This document shows, in pieces, positions 48,328-57,031 of a DNA stretch of 64,000 nt (its first letter is position 1; every line of letters begins with the position of its first letter). Below the pieces are notes generated by a model. The model saw only the letters and a program-made list of their open reading frames with translations, was not told where the DNA came from and made no database searches. Source of the stretch: Pseudomonas sp. 102515 (GTDB taxonomy: Bacteria > Pseudomonadota > Gammaproteobacteria > Pseudomonadales > Pseudomonadaceae). Location: the NCBI RefSeq assembly GCF_031085165.1, contig NZ_JAVHTY010000001.1, forward strand, positions 1,240,001 to 1,304,000, read 5' to 3'. Both the position numbers and the translations under genes were made by a program.

Positions 48328-50550
48328 ATGATTGCTGCACCCTCCGGTCAGTCGCTGCAAAGCTGCGAAAGCGAGCCGATCCGCATTCCAGGCGCTATCC
48401 AGACACATGGCTACCTCATCGCTTTCGATGAGGTAGAGGGGCTGGTCAAGCATGTCAGTCACAACCTGCCCGAGTTGCTCGGCAAGCCGCAGGTCGAGTT
48501 GCTGGGTCGACCGCTGCCACAGGTCCTGCCCGCCGACCTGGTCGAACAGGTGCGGCAGGCGCTGACGCTGAAACATCTGGAAGAAGCCAATCCGTTGAGC
48601 TGGACGCGGCCGAATCGGGACATGGACGTGATCCTGCATCGCAACCGTGGCCTGGTGTTCCTGGAATTCGAGCCCGATGACCACGGCGGTGTAGAGCCGG
48701 CCGGCCTCGCGCGTGCGCTGGCGCGCCTGCAGCAGGCGCGCACCCTGCCCGAGCTGTGCGAAGGCGCGGTACGCGAAGTGCGTGCCCTGACCGGCTTCGA
48801 CCGGGTGGTGGTCTATCGCTTCGACGATGGCGGCGATGGCCAGGTCGTGGCCGAGGACCGCATCGACGACATCGACAGCTATCTGGGCATGCATTTTCCG
48901 GCGGCCGACATTCCTGCCCAGGCCCGCGCGCTCTATCACGAGAACTGGATTCGCAACATTCCCGACGCCCAGTACGAGGCGGTGCCCTTGGTGCCGGCCT
49001 TCATGCACGGCACCGAACGGGATCCCATCGACCTGACCCATGCCGTGCTGCGCAGTGTTTCGCCCATTCATTGCCAGTACGTGCGCAATCAGGGTCTGCG
49101 CGCCTCCATGAGCGTCTCGCTGATCAGCGACGACAAACTCTGGGGGCTGATCAGCTGTGGCCATCGCGACCCCCTCTACCTGCCCTTCCGCACTCGCATG
49201 GCCTGCCGCTCGGTCGGGGTGCTGGTGTCCTTGATGATCCGTGCCTTGGAGAATCGCCAGGTCCAGCACGAGATCGATGCCCGTGAGGCGCAACTGGCGG
49301 CACTGATCCAGGGGATGTGCGACAGCCGGGGCGAGGTACTCAGCGGTCTGTGCGAAAGGCCTACCGATCTCCTGGAGCTGGTGGACGCCGCCGGTGTCGC
49401 GGTGCTGGTGGAGGACGAGCTCTGCAGCCTGGGCGAATGCCCCAGTGCCGAAGATATCCGTATCCTCGCCGCCTGGGTCACCGCCGAGATGGACGCCTCG
49501 GGCATCTATGCGACGCGCTGCCTGGCCGACGAACTGCCCGATGCCCGTCGCTACAGCGACAGGGCCAGCGGTGTCATGGCGCTGGCCCTGCCCAAGCCGG
49601 TACGCAATCTGGTGCTCTGGTTCCGTCCGGAGATCGTGACCACCGTGGTCTGGAGCGGCAATCCGGGCAAGCTGGAGCCCACGACGCCCGCATCGGGTCC
49701 TGGCCTCAACTATCCCCATCCACGGCGCTCCTTCGACGCCTGGAAGGAACTGGTACAGCTACGCTCCCAGCGCTGGCGCCCTTCCGACCTGTTCGCCGCC
49801 AAGGATCTGCGCCGCTCGGCGGTCGAGCTGGACCTGGCACGTCAGGTCGAGCGCGAACGTCAGGCGGTACGCCTGCGTGACGAGATCGTCGCGGCGCTCT
49901 CCCACGACCTGCGCAGCCCCATCACCATCATCCTGATGAAGGTGGGCATGCTGCACCGCATGCTGGAAAAGCTGGCGCTGGGCGATGACCGCCTGCCCAG
50001 TTCGCTGGAGGTGATAGAGACGGCGGCCAATCGCATGAATGCCCTGATCAACGATCTGCTGGATCTGTCGAAGATCGAATCGGATCGGCTGGCGCTGGAC
50101 CTGAAAGCCGCACGCCTGGCGGATGTCTGCGCACAACCCATCCTGCTGTCGCGGCCACTGGCGGAAATCAAGAACATCAGCCTGGAATACGCGGTGGATC
50201 CCGATATCCAGGTGCTGGTGGAAGCCGAACGCATTTTCCAGGTGCTGATGAATCTGCTGGGCAATGCCATCAAGTTCACCGCACCAGGTGGCCTGGTACA
50301 GCTCGGCATGCAGCGCGTCGGCGCCATGGCCGAGATCAGCGTGACCGACAATGGCCGTGGCATGAATCAGGCGCAGCAGGCACGGGTGTTCGAGCGCTTC
50401 TGGCATGTGCAGGAAGACAACCCCACCGGCCATGGGCTGGGGCTTTATATCGCCAAGGGTATCGTCGAGGCCCACGGCGGCGAGCTGAGCGTCACCAGCG
50501 CCCTGGGTCAGGGCAGCACCTTCAGCTTCACCCTGCCTATCGCGCTCTAG
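48328..50550 (+). CDS. bphP: Bacteriophytochrome histidine kinase
   Basis: 740 residues, cytoplasmic red/far-red photosensor. PAS domain with the biliverdin-binding Cys13 ([11 protein letters not shown]), GAF with ADIPAQAR (Asp194) and SPIHCQY (His248), PHY domain with the tongue motif PRRSF (465-469). The kinase has the H box LSHDLRSP (His526), N box [10 protein letters not shown]1 DNGRGM and G2 [11 protein letters not shown]. The usual CHH at the end of the GAF domain is Cys277-Gly278-His279, so the first His (D. radiodurans His290) is missing. No heme oxygenase or response regulator gene is nearby. A Fur-like site lies upstream. Confidence 0.95.
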   Translation: MIAAPSGQSLQSCESEPIRIPGAIQTHGYLIAFDEVEGLVKHVSHNLPELLGKPQVELLGRPLPQVLPADLVEQVRQALTLKHLEEANPLSWTRPNRDMDVILHRNRGLVFLEFEPDDHGGVEPAGLARALARLQQARTLPELCEGAVREVRALTGFDRVVVYRFDDGGDGQVVAEDRIDDIDSYLGMHFPAADIPAQARALYHENWIRNIPDAQYEAVPLVPAFMHGTERDPIDLTHAVLRSVSPIHCQYVRNQGLRASMSVSLISDDKLWGLISCGHRDPLYLPFRTRMACRSVGVLVSLMIRALENRQVQHEIDAREAQLAALIQGMCDSRGEVLSGLCERPTDLLELVDAAGVAVLVEDELCSLGECPSAEDIRILAAWVTAEMDASGIYATRCLADELPDARRYSDRASGVMALALPKPVRNLVLWFRPEIVTTVVWSGNPGKLEPTTPASGPGLNYPHPRRSFDAWKELVQLRSQRWRPSDLFAAKDLRRSAVELDLARQVERERQAVRLRDEIVAALSHDLRSPITIILMKVGMLHRMLEKLALGDDRLPSSLEVIETAANRMNALINDLLDLSKIESDRLALDLKAARLADVCAQPILLSRPLAEIKNISLEYAVDPDIQVLVEAERIFQVLMNLLGNAIKFTAPGGLVQLGMQRVGAMAEISVTDNGRGMNQAQQARVFERFWHVQEDNPTGHGLGLYIAKGIVEAHGGELSVTSALGQGSTFSFTLPIAL

Positions 50551-50752
50551 CGCACCAGAATGTGAAAAGGGAAAGCCCCGGTGGCCGACAGCGACGTTGA
50601 AACCACCGGGGGAGCGCCATGCTCGCTGTAATGGACGTCAGCGAAGCGCTGCGAATTCCCGCCTTTCGTCGGGCCAACAGGGTCATTTTCTTCAATACTG
50701 CCAAGAGTCACCCTCGCTAGGTTCAGGTCTCCACAACTGTCGAGACCTCGCG

Positions 50753-51340
50753 ATGACCCTGATCCTGTCCATGGCCGCCTTTGCCCTGGTGGCGTCCCTT
50801 TCTCCTGGCCCGGTCAATCTGGTGGGCTTCAACACCGGCCTTGTCCACGGCTGGCGACCGGCCCTGTGGCATGTCGCCGGCGCCACCCTGGGCTTCGTCG
50901 TCCTGCTGCTGGCGGTCGGCCTCGGCCTGCATGAGGTATTGGCCGCCTGGCCGGCGTCGCTCTGGATCCTGCGCGTGGCCGGCGCCCTCTTCCTGCTGTA
51001 CCTGGCCTGGAAACTGGCACGGGCCTCGGGGGATCTCGCCAGCAGCGCGATGTCGGCCTGCCCGGGCTTTCGCGACGGCGCCCTGCTGCAGTGGCTCAAT
51101 CCCAAGGCCTGGCTCGCCGCCGCGGCCGGGGTGGCGCTGTTCGTCGGTGAAGATCGCGGACGCCTGGCGCTGTTCGCCGGCCTCTACCTGGTGATCTGCT
51201 TCGCCTCCCTGGCCTGCTGGGCCATGGCCGGCCAATGGCTGCGTGGCCGCGCCCTGACGCCAGGTCGCCTACGCCTGCTCAATCGCGCCCTCGCGGCGTT
51301 GCTGGTGCTTTGCGCCGCTTCGCTGTTATGGGAGGGCTGA
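50753..51340 (+). CDS. LysE/RhtB family exporter
   Basis: 195 residues from the ATG at 50753, six membrane helices. The N-terminal helix and loop FALVASLSPGPVNLVGFNTGL is the LysE-family signature (P-G-P), and the conserved LQWLNPKAWLAAAAG follows near residue 120. It exports amino acids or similar small molecules. The end overlaps the convergent AraC gene by 15 bases. Confidence 0.9.
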   Translation: MTLILSMAAFALVASLSPGPVNLVGFNTGLVHGWRPALWHVAGATLGFVVLLLAVGLGLHEVLAAWPASLWILRVAGALFLLYLAWKLARASGDLASSAMSACPGFRDGALLQWLNPKAWLAAAAGVALFVGEDRGRLALFAGLYLVICFASLACWAMAGQWLRGRALTPGRLRLLNRALAALLVLCAASLLWEG

Positions 51341-52147
51341 AGCGGCGCGATACTGACCGGGGGTGGCCGCCACCAGACGCTTGAAGGTGCGTTGCAGATG
51401 AGCCTGGTCAGCGAAGCCGGTGGCCAGGGCGACCTCCGCCAGGCCATCGCCCTGACGCAGGCGTTGTCGCGCCAGGCGGATGCGCCGGTCGATCAGGTAG
51501 GCATGGGGCGTCAGGCCATAGCGCCGGCGAAAGCTGCGAATCAGCTGGGTGGGCGAGAGATCCGCCACCTGGCTGAGTTGGTCAAGGCTGACGCCCTCGC
51601 CACAGTGGGCATCGAGAAATTCGGCGGCGCGCCTCAGGCGGCGATCCTCGCGCGCCCGGGCCGCCGCGACCGCTGTACGACCCAGGCGAGCCAGTACGGC
51701 CTCGAAATACAGCAGCGCCTGACTCTGGCGCTGCAGGGTGAGGCTATCCGGATCGATCAGGCAGGCATGCAGCGCTTCCAGCCCGGCGTACAGCTGGCCG
51801 TCATGGGATAGCTGTACGGCCAGCGGTTGGAAGTCGTCGGCGCCCGGACGCTGCAGGTCGGCCAGCCAGGTGGCGTCCACGTGCAGCATGCGATAGCGCC
51901 AGGCATCCTCGCCCTGCGGATTGCAGGCATGGACATCACCGGGATTCATCAGCACCAGGGTGCCCGCCCCCACCACTTCGCGGGTCGAGCCGTTGTGATA
52001 GCGACTGCGGCCACCCAGCACGGTACCGATGGAGAAGGTTTCGTGGGAATGCGGGGCATAGCAGAGCGCGCGCCCGTCCTGGATGGAACGGGCTTCGAGA
52101 AAGGGCAGCGCAGGATCATGCCAGAAGCGTGGGGTGGTCGCTGTCAT
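51326..52147 (-). CDS. AraC family transcriptional regulator
   Basis: 273 residues from the ATG at 52147, seven bases after AAGGAGA; the frame continues upstream to 52384 but without a ribosome binding site. N-terminal cupin sensor (HSHETFSIGTVLGG and VLMNPGDVHACNP) and C-terminal double helix-turn-helix (LDQLSQVADLSPTQLIRSFR; EVALATGFADQAHLQRTFKR). It is paired tail-to-tail with the LysE exporter gene, a common association, so it probably controls that exporter in response to an amino acid. Confidence 0.88.
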   Translation of the reverse strand: MTATTPRFWHDPALPFLEARSIQDGRALCYAPHSHETFSIGTVLGGRSRYHNGSTREVVGAGTLVLMNPGDVHACNPQGEDAWRYRMLHVDATWLADLQRPGADDFQPLAVQLSHDGQLYAGLEALHACLIDPDSLTLQRQSQALLYFEAVLARLGRTAVAAARAREDRRLRRAAEFLDAHCGEGVSLDQLSQVADLSPTQLIRSFRRRYGLTPHAYLIDRRIRLARQRLRQGDGLAEVALATGFADQAHLQRTFKRLVAATPGQYRAASALP

Positions 52148-52576
52148 GCCGTCTCCTTGCACCGAGCACTTTCGCTGGACGCCAGTACCGGGCCTGGCCA
52201 GGGCCAGCTTAGCGGACGCTGGCTGGCGCTGCACCCACCTGGGCGGGCGGTCTACCGCCGCCATCGGAGAACTCACAGAGAGACCTTCCGGGGAATTCGA
52301 CAAAGGTCCAAATGAGACAAAATGTCGCACCACGAGATATAAACAATGTTTCCATCTGCCCCCACGGGAAGGGTAAACCTGCATTGCAGAGCTCTTCAGG
52401 CGTAACGGCCTGTACCTTGGTACAGTCCTAGGCGGGGTTGGGCAGCGATGAACATCTCAATCGAAGACCCGCATCCGGGCGGGCACGGGAGTTTCGGATG
52501 CCTCGTTGTTATTCGATGATCCAGCGCCATTCAGCCAGTCTTTCGGCGTGTTCCTGGCACCTGTGGGGCCTCGCCC
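52148..52576. other. Intergenic region between AraC and AEC genes
   Basis: 429 bases with no supported gene. The first about 100 bases hold the AraC gene's upstream region. The only clear element is an inverted repeat, CTGTACC-TT-GGTACAG, at 52410-52425. Short frames such as 52438-52845 read through the AEC gene in another frame and are not credible. Confidence 0.6.
52410..52425. promoter_or_regulatory. CTGTACC inverted repeat upstream of the AEC transporter
   Basis: CTGTACC (52410-52416), 2 bases, GGTACAG (52419-52425): a perfect 7-base inverted repeat about 150 bases before the AEC start. It shares its half-site with the MocR self-promoter region at 12445-12451, suggesting the MocR protein as a candidate binder. 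Confidence 0.4.
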
Positions 52577-53485
52577 GTGATCGAGACCATTTCCCAGGCA
52601 CTCGCCCCCATCGTCTTCGTTACCCTCCTGGGCTGGTGTGCCGGCCGCTGGAAGGTGCTGCCGCAGACCGCGAGCAAGCCCCTCGCGACCTTCGTGGTCA
52701 CCTTCGCCCTGCCGATCGCCCTGTTCCTCGCCGCCGCCCACACCCGCCCCGAGCAGATTCTCAACCTGCCTTATGTGGCGACCCTGGCTACCGGACTCAT
52801 CGGCTCCTGGCTGCTGGGCCTGCTGCTCGGCCGCTACCGCGGTGAACGGACCTGGCGCGAAGGCGCCATGCGGGGCATCACGGTGGCCTTTCCCAACATG
52901 GCCTACTGCGGGCCGCCAGTGCTGACCGCCGCCATTGGGCCTTCCGCCGTGCTGGCGGTGATCGTCGGCAATCTGATCGTGACACTGGTGGTCATCCCGC
53001 TGTCGCTGCTGCTGCTCAGTGGCGGGGGCGCCCGCCAGGCACTTGGCCAGGCACTGCGCCAGCCGCTGGTGATCCTGCCGCTGCTGGGGTTGCTCTGTGT
53101 GCTGCTGGGTATCCGCCTGCCCCAGTTGCTGGTGACGGCGACGGACGAGATAGGTCGGGCGGCCGGGGGCGTCGCGCTGTTTACCCTGGGCCTGATCCTG
53201 TCCGGCATCCAACCGCGTCTTGATCGCGACATCGGGCTCAATGTGGTGCTGAAGAATCTGCTGCAACCCCTGGTGATGCTGGGTGCCGGCCTGGCCCTGG
53301 GGTTGCAGGGCGAGCTGCTCCGGCAGGTCTTCCTGGTCGGCGTGCTACCGGCCGCCACGGCGGCGCCCACCCTAGCGATGGCCCATGGCGTCTATACCGA
53401 GGACGCCGCACGGAGCGTGTTGTTCAGCACCCTGGTCGCCATCCCGGGTATCGCCTTGGGCATCGCCTTGACCACCCTGCTCTAG
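52577..53485 (+). CDS. AEC (auxin efflux carrier) family transporter
   Basis: 302 residues from a GTG at 52577; the ribosome binding site is weak (TGTGGGG) so the start is not certain. Ten predicted membrane helices in two five-helix halves. The central loop between halves carries RGITVAFPNMAYCGPPVLTAAIG, with the family Asn-Met pattern, and the second half RQVFLVGVLPAATAAPTLAM. Substrates of bacterial AEC members include dicarboxylates and malonate, but none can be assigned here. Confidence 0.85.
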   Translation: MIETISQALAPIVFVTLLGWCAGRWKVLPQTASKPLATFVVTFALPIALFLAAAHTRPEQILNLPYVATLATGLIGSWLLGLLLGRYRGERTWREGAMRGITVAFPNMAYCGPPVLTAAIGPSAVLAVIVGNLIVTLVVIPLSLLLLSGGGARQALGQALRQPLVILPLLGLLCVLLGIRLPQLLVTATDEIGRAAGGVALFTLGLILSGIQPRLDRDIGLNVVLKNLLQPLVMLGAGLALGLQGELLRQVFLVGVLPAATAAPTLAMAHGVYTEDAARSVLFSTLVAIPGIALGIALTTLL

Positions 53486-53624
53486 CATAACCGGCGTTCG
53501 CGAAGCGCAAGCCGCGAGCCCAGGCAGATCAGAGCGGTTGCAGGAGCGCGCCATGGCCTGTTGGCCGCTCGGCCGCCCAGTCGTATTGCGCCACCATCAA
53601 ACCCCTGACCGCGAGGAACCTGGC

Positions 53625-55136
53625 ATGTCGTTATCTTCCACGGATTCACCCGACGTCGTGTTGATCGGCGCCGGCATCATGAGCGCCACCCTAGGCACCC
53701 TGCTCAAGGAACTCGACCCCAGCCTGAGCGTGACCCTGTTCGAGAGTCTGCACGACTGCGCCCAGGAGAGCTCCCAGGGCTGGAACAACGCCGGGACCGG
53801 CCATGCCGCCAACTGCGAGCTGAACTACACCCCGCAACGGGACGACGGCAGCGTCGATATCGCCAAGGCGCTCAAGGTGAATACCCAGTTCGATCTCTCG
53901 CGCCAGTTGTGGGCCCATCTGGTCCGCAAGGGCGCCATCGCCGATCCGCAGGCCTTCATCCATGCCTGCCCGCACCTGAGTTTCGTCTGGGGGGCGGAAA
54001 ACGTCGCCTTCTTGCGTGAGCGCTATCGGACGATGAGCGCCCATCACTGCTATCACGGCATGGAATACAGCGAAGACGGGGCGCAGATCGCCCAGTGGGC
54101 ACCGCTGATCATGGAGGGGCGTAGCGCCGACGAGCCGGTGGCCGCGACCCGCATGGTGACCGGGACCGACGTCGACTATGGCGCCCTCACCCACCTGCTG
54201 GTGCGCCAGCTCAGTCAACAATCCGGTTTCGCCGTGCACTATCACCAGCGGGTGGTCGACCTGGCGCGTACCGACAGTGGTCGCTGGCGGGTGACGGTGG
54301 AGGACGTCGAGCACGGCGGCCGGACGGAGGTCACCGCCAGGTTCGTCTTCATCGGCGCCGGTGGCGGCTCGCTGCCGCTGCTGCAGAAGTCCGGCATTCC
54401 GGAAGGTCACGGCTTCGGCGGCTTTCCCATCTCCGGCATCTGGCTGCGCTGCGACGTCCCGGCGCTGGCCGAACGGCACCAGGCCAAGGTCTATGGCAAG
54501 GCGCCCTCGGGCTCGCCGCCCATGTCGGTGCCACACCTGGATACGCGTATCGTCGGCGGCCAGCGCTCGCTGCTGTTCGGGCCCTATGCGGGCTTTTCCT
54601 CGCGCTTTCTCAAGCACGGTGCCCTGACCGATCTCTTCACCTCGCTACGTCACGACAACATCCTGCCGCTGCTGAACGTGGCCAAGGACAACATCGACCT
54701 GACCGAATACCTGATCGGGCAGATCTTCCAGAGCTCCAGCCAGCAATTCGCCATGCTGCGGCAATTCTTCCCCCTGGCGAAAAAGCGCGACTGGCAGGAA
54801 GCCGTGGCCGGGCAGCGGGTGCAGACCATCAGGCCCACCGGCCAGCATGGCCTGCTGAGCAAGAAGGGTGAACTGGAATTCGGCACCGAACTGGTGAGCG
54901 CCGCGGACAGATCCATCGCCGCGCTGCTCGGCGCCTCGCCCGGCGCCTCGACGGCGGCGGCCATCGCCCTGGAAGTGCTGGAAACCTGCTTCCCGGAGCG
55001 CCTCACCGAAGACGCCTGGCTGCCGGCGCTGCGACGCATCCTGCCGACCTATGGCATCGACCTGAAGACCGATGCTGCGGCCTGCCGGCAGAGTCGCGCC
55101 GAAACGGCCAGGGTCCTGGGGATCGCCGACGCCTGA
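53625..55136 (+). CDS. mqo: Malate:quinone oxidoreductase
   Basis: 503 residues from the ATG at 53625, behind GAGGAA; the frame to 53538 is not native. FAD-dependent peripheral membrane enzyme that oxidises malate to oxaloacetate and reduces quinone. N-terminal FAD motif LIGAGIMSATLGTLL, then ESSQGWNNAGTGHAANCELNY. Conserved C-terminal MLRQFFPLAK, GTELVSAADRSIAALLGASPGAS, and EDAWLPALRRILP. Bacteria such as Pseudomonas use it in the TCA cycle. A hairpin follows the stop codon. Confidence 0.96.
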   Translation: MSLSSTDSPDVVLIGAGIMSATLGTLLKELDPSLSVTLFESLHDCAQESSQGWNNAGTGHAANCELNYTPQRDDGSVDIAKALKVNTQFDLSRQLWAHLVRKGAIADPQAFIHACPHLSFVWGAENVAFLRERYRTMSAHHCYHGMEYSEDGAQIAQWAPLIMEGRSADEPVAATRMVTGTDVDYGALTHLLVRQLSQQSGFAVHYHQRVVDLARTDSGRWRVTVEDVEHGGRTEVTARFVFIGAGGGSLPLLQKSGIPEGHGFGGFPISGIWLRCDVPALAERHQAKVYGKAPSGSPPMSVPHLDTRIVGGQRSLLFGPYAGFSSRFLKHGALTDLFTSLRHDNILPLLNVAKDNIDLTEYLIGQIFQSSSQQFAMLRQFFPLAKKRDWQEAVAGQRVQTIRPTGQHGLLSKKGELEFGTELVSAADRSIAALLGASPGASTAAAIALEVLETCFPERLTEDAWLPALRRILPTYGIDLKTDAAACRQSRAETARVLGIADA

Positions 55137-55142
55137 GGTGTC

Positions 55143-55172
55143 CTTGGCCGCACGCTTGCACGTGCGGCCAAG
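55143..55172. terminator. Hairpin between mqo and the oxidoreductase gene
   Basis: Eleven-base-pair stem CTTGGCCGCAC / GTGCGGCCAAG with an 8-base loop, between two convergent stop codons. No T-run is visible. Confidence 0.65.
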
Positions 55173-55176
55173 TCCG

Positions 55177-56058
55177 TCAGCGGGTGGCGGCGTCCTCGGC
55201 CTCTTCCAGCAGGACGTCGGCGGTGATCAGGTAATCGGCATCCGGATGCAGCTCGGCGCCCAGCGCCAATTGTTGCGCCGCGGCGGCCAGGGTCGGCGCG
55301 CCCTGGAAGGTGGCGTTGAGTTCGGCCAGCAGGAGGCCCATGTCCTTGTGCATCAGCGCGGCCGGGAATTGCGGGGCGAAGTCGCCGTCGCGCAGCGCCG
55401 CCAGCTTGCGCTGGTGATGGGGCGAGAGCACCGCCAGGTCGCCGAACACCTCGAACAGCACCTCGGCATCCAGGCCGGCGCGGGTGGCATAGGCCAGCGC
55501 CTCGGCCAGGGCGGCGAGCCCGGCGCCCATCAGGCCGTTGATGGCCAGCTTGATGGCCGCGCCCTGCCCGGTCGGACCGACGTGGTGCACGGTCTTGCCC
55601 AGGACGTCGAGGATCGGCCGCGCCCGCTCCACCGCTTCGGGCTCGCCGCCGGCCAGGACCACCAGCTGCGCCTTCTCCGCCTCGGGCGTGCTACCGGACA
55701 CCGGCGCCTCGACCACAGCGATGCCGCGAGCCCTGCCGGCCGCTTCCAGACGCAGCGACAGCGCCGGCGAGTTGGTGCTGGTGTTGATCAGTAGACGACC
55801 GCTTTCCAGGCGAGCGAGCACGCCGTCGGGGCCGAGCAGTACCTGTTCGAGAGTGGCGTCGTTGGGCAGGGAGACGATCACTGCCTCGGCCTGGGCCAGC
55901 AGGGTCGCCAGGGATTCCATCGGCGTGCCGTGGCGCTCGCCGTCCTGCTGGTGCTCGGCATAGGCGCTGACCGCGTAGCCGGCCTCGCGCAGGTTGGCGC
56001 CCATGCGCTGGGCCATGGCGCCAAAGCCGATGAAACCGATCGAGGGATGAGCGGACAT
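55177..56058 (-). CDS. 3-hydroxyisobutyrate dehydrogenase-like oxidoreductase
   Basis: 293 residues. N-terminal Rossmann fold with GFIGFGAMAQRMGANL, the substrate motif EAPVSGSTPEAEKAQL, and the catalytic Lys in GAAIKLAINGLMG. Beta-hydroxyacid dehydrogenase superfamily; possible substrates include 3-hydroxyisobutyrate, tartronate semialdehyde or succinic semialdehyde. No valine-catabolism neighbours are present, so the substrate remains open. The dispersed repeat copy B starts 77 bases upstream of its start codon. Confidence 0.88.
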   Translation of the reverse strand: MSAHPSIGFIGFGAMAQRMGANLREAGYAVSAYAEHQQDGERHGTPMESLATLLAQAEAVIVSLPNDATLEQVLLGPDGVLARLESGRLLINTSTNSPALSLRLEAAGRARGIAVVEAPVSGSTPEAEKAQLVVLAGGEPEAVERARPILDVLGKTVHHVGPTGQGAAIKLAINGLMGAGLAALAEALAYATRAGLDAEVLFEVFGDLAVLSPHHQRKLAALRDGDFAPQFPAALMHKDMGLLLAELNATFQGAPTLAAAAQQLALGAELHPDADYLITADVLLEEAEDAATR

Positions 56059-56134
56059 GAGGGGAGCTCCCGGTAGAGGATGGTGGTATCTCGACTCTAC
56101 CTCCAGGCCGGGGTTCCGCCATCAAAAGCTTAGT

Positions 56135-56272
56135 CAACGTCTCGCGAGCTAGAGCCAGACACGGCGAGAAGACCTGAGGAAGCGCAGTTTACGGGTGGTA
56201 AATGAGCATTTCGACCGGGTTGGCGACCCAGGGTCTTTTCAACGTAGTTCGGCCGACGCGCAGCAGACGTTG
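56135..56272 (+). repeat. MITE-like dispersed repeat, copy B
   Basis: 138-bp element with perfect 8-base terminal inverted repeats, CAACGTCT at 56135-56142 and AGACGTTG at 56265-56272. It shares with copy A the blocks TCTCGCGAGCTAGAG, TGAGGAAGCG, AAATGAGCATT, GGCGACCCAGG and GGCCGACGCGCAGCAGA. It sits three bases past the stop codon of the molybdoenzyme gene (stop at 56276). It encodes nothing. Confidence 0.88.
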
Positions 56273-56275
56273 CCC

Positions 56276-57031
56276 CTAGATCCCGCTGAACCAGTTGTAG
56301 CCCTGGTCTTCCCAGTAGCCGCCGGGATAGTCGTTGGTCACGAACAGCGCCTGGATGTGCTTGGGATTCTTGAAGCCGAGCTTGGTGGGTACCCGCAGGC
56401 GCAACGGATAGCCGTAGTCCGGCGGCAGGGCCACCTGGCCGAAATCCAGCGCCAGAAGGGTCTGGGGATGCAGCGCCGAGGCCATGTCGATGCTGGAGTA
56501 GTAGCGGTCGGCGCACTTGAAGCCGACGTACTTGGCGCTGGTGTCGGCGCCGATGCGTTCGAGGAAGGTGCGCAGGGGCACCCCGCCCCACTGGCCGATG
56601 GCGCTCCAGCCTTCGATGCAGATGAAGCGGGTGATGTCGGCCCGTTGCGGCAGGCGGCGCAGGTCTTCCAGGGTCCAGGCCTGCTTGTTGGCGACCAAGC
56701 CGGAGACCTCCAGGCGATAGTCGCTGAGGTCCACTTCCGGAACGTTGTATTCGGGGTAGAAGGCGTTGAAGGGAAAGGGGTTGGTGATCTGGCTGGCGGC
56801 ATAGGTCGGCGCCAGGCGCTCGCGGCCGAACAGCCAGGCCTGCACGCGGTTGTTGAAGCGCGACATCGACCAGAGCACCTTGTCGACGCTGTCGCCGTCC
56901 TGCAGGTTGCAGCCGCTGAGCATCGCCAGGGCACCCACGGTCAGGCCCTGCTTGAGCAGCAGCCGCCGTTGCAGATTTTCCACCTGCCGCTGTTGCGCCG
57001 GTTCCAGGCGCAGGCGTTCACGCCGACTCAT
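56276..57031 (-). CDS. Sulfite-oxidase-fold molybdopterin-dependent oxidoreductase, lipoprotein
   Basis: 251 residues. N-terminal export signal RRLLLKQGLTVGALAMLSGC combines a twin arginine and a lipobox (Cys near residue 41), so a Tat-exported lipoprotein is likely. The sulfite-oxidase Mo domain follows, with the Mo-ligand Cys in FICIEGWSAIGQWGG and the distal GYPLRLRVPTKLGFKNPKHI segment. It resembles the MsrP (YedY) catalytic domain. The start overlaps the cytochrome b gene by 14 bases, so the pair is translationally coupled, as MsrPQ-type systems are. Substrate unproven; methionine sulfoxide repair is one possibility. Confidence 0.88.
   Translation of the reverse strand: MSRRERLRLEPAQQRQVENLQRRLLLKQGLTVGALAMLSGCNLQDGDSVDKVLWSMSRFNNRVQAWLFGRERLAPTYAASQITNPFPFNAFYPEYNVPEVDLSDYRLEVSGLVANKQAWTLEDLRRLPQRADITRFICIEGWSAIGQWGGVPLRTFLERIGADTSAKYVGFKCADRYYSSIDMASALHPQTLLALDFGQVALPPDYGYPLRLRVPTKLGFKNPKHIQALFVTNDYPGGYWEDQGYNWFSGI

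Noticed and set aside
50576-50611. CCCCGGTGG/CCACCGGGG hairpin after bphP as a terminator
   Set aside because: The loop is about 18 bases and there is no T-run; possible but too weak to list.
50619-50720. 33-codon ORF behind GGGGGAG, upstream of the LysE gene
   Set aside because: Good ribosome binding site, but no recognisable features, low hydrophobicity and no sign of leader-peptide attenuation. Left out without conservation data.
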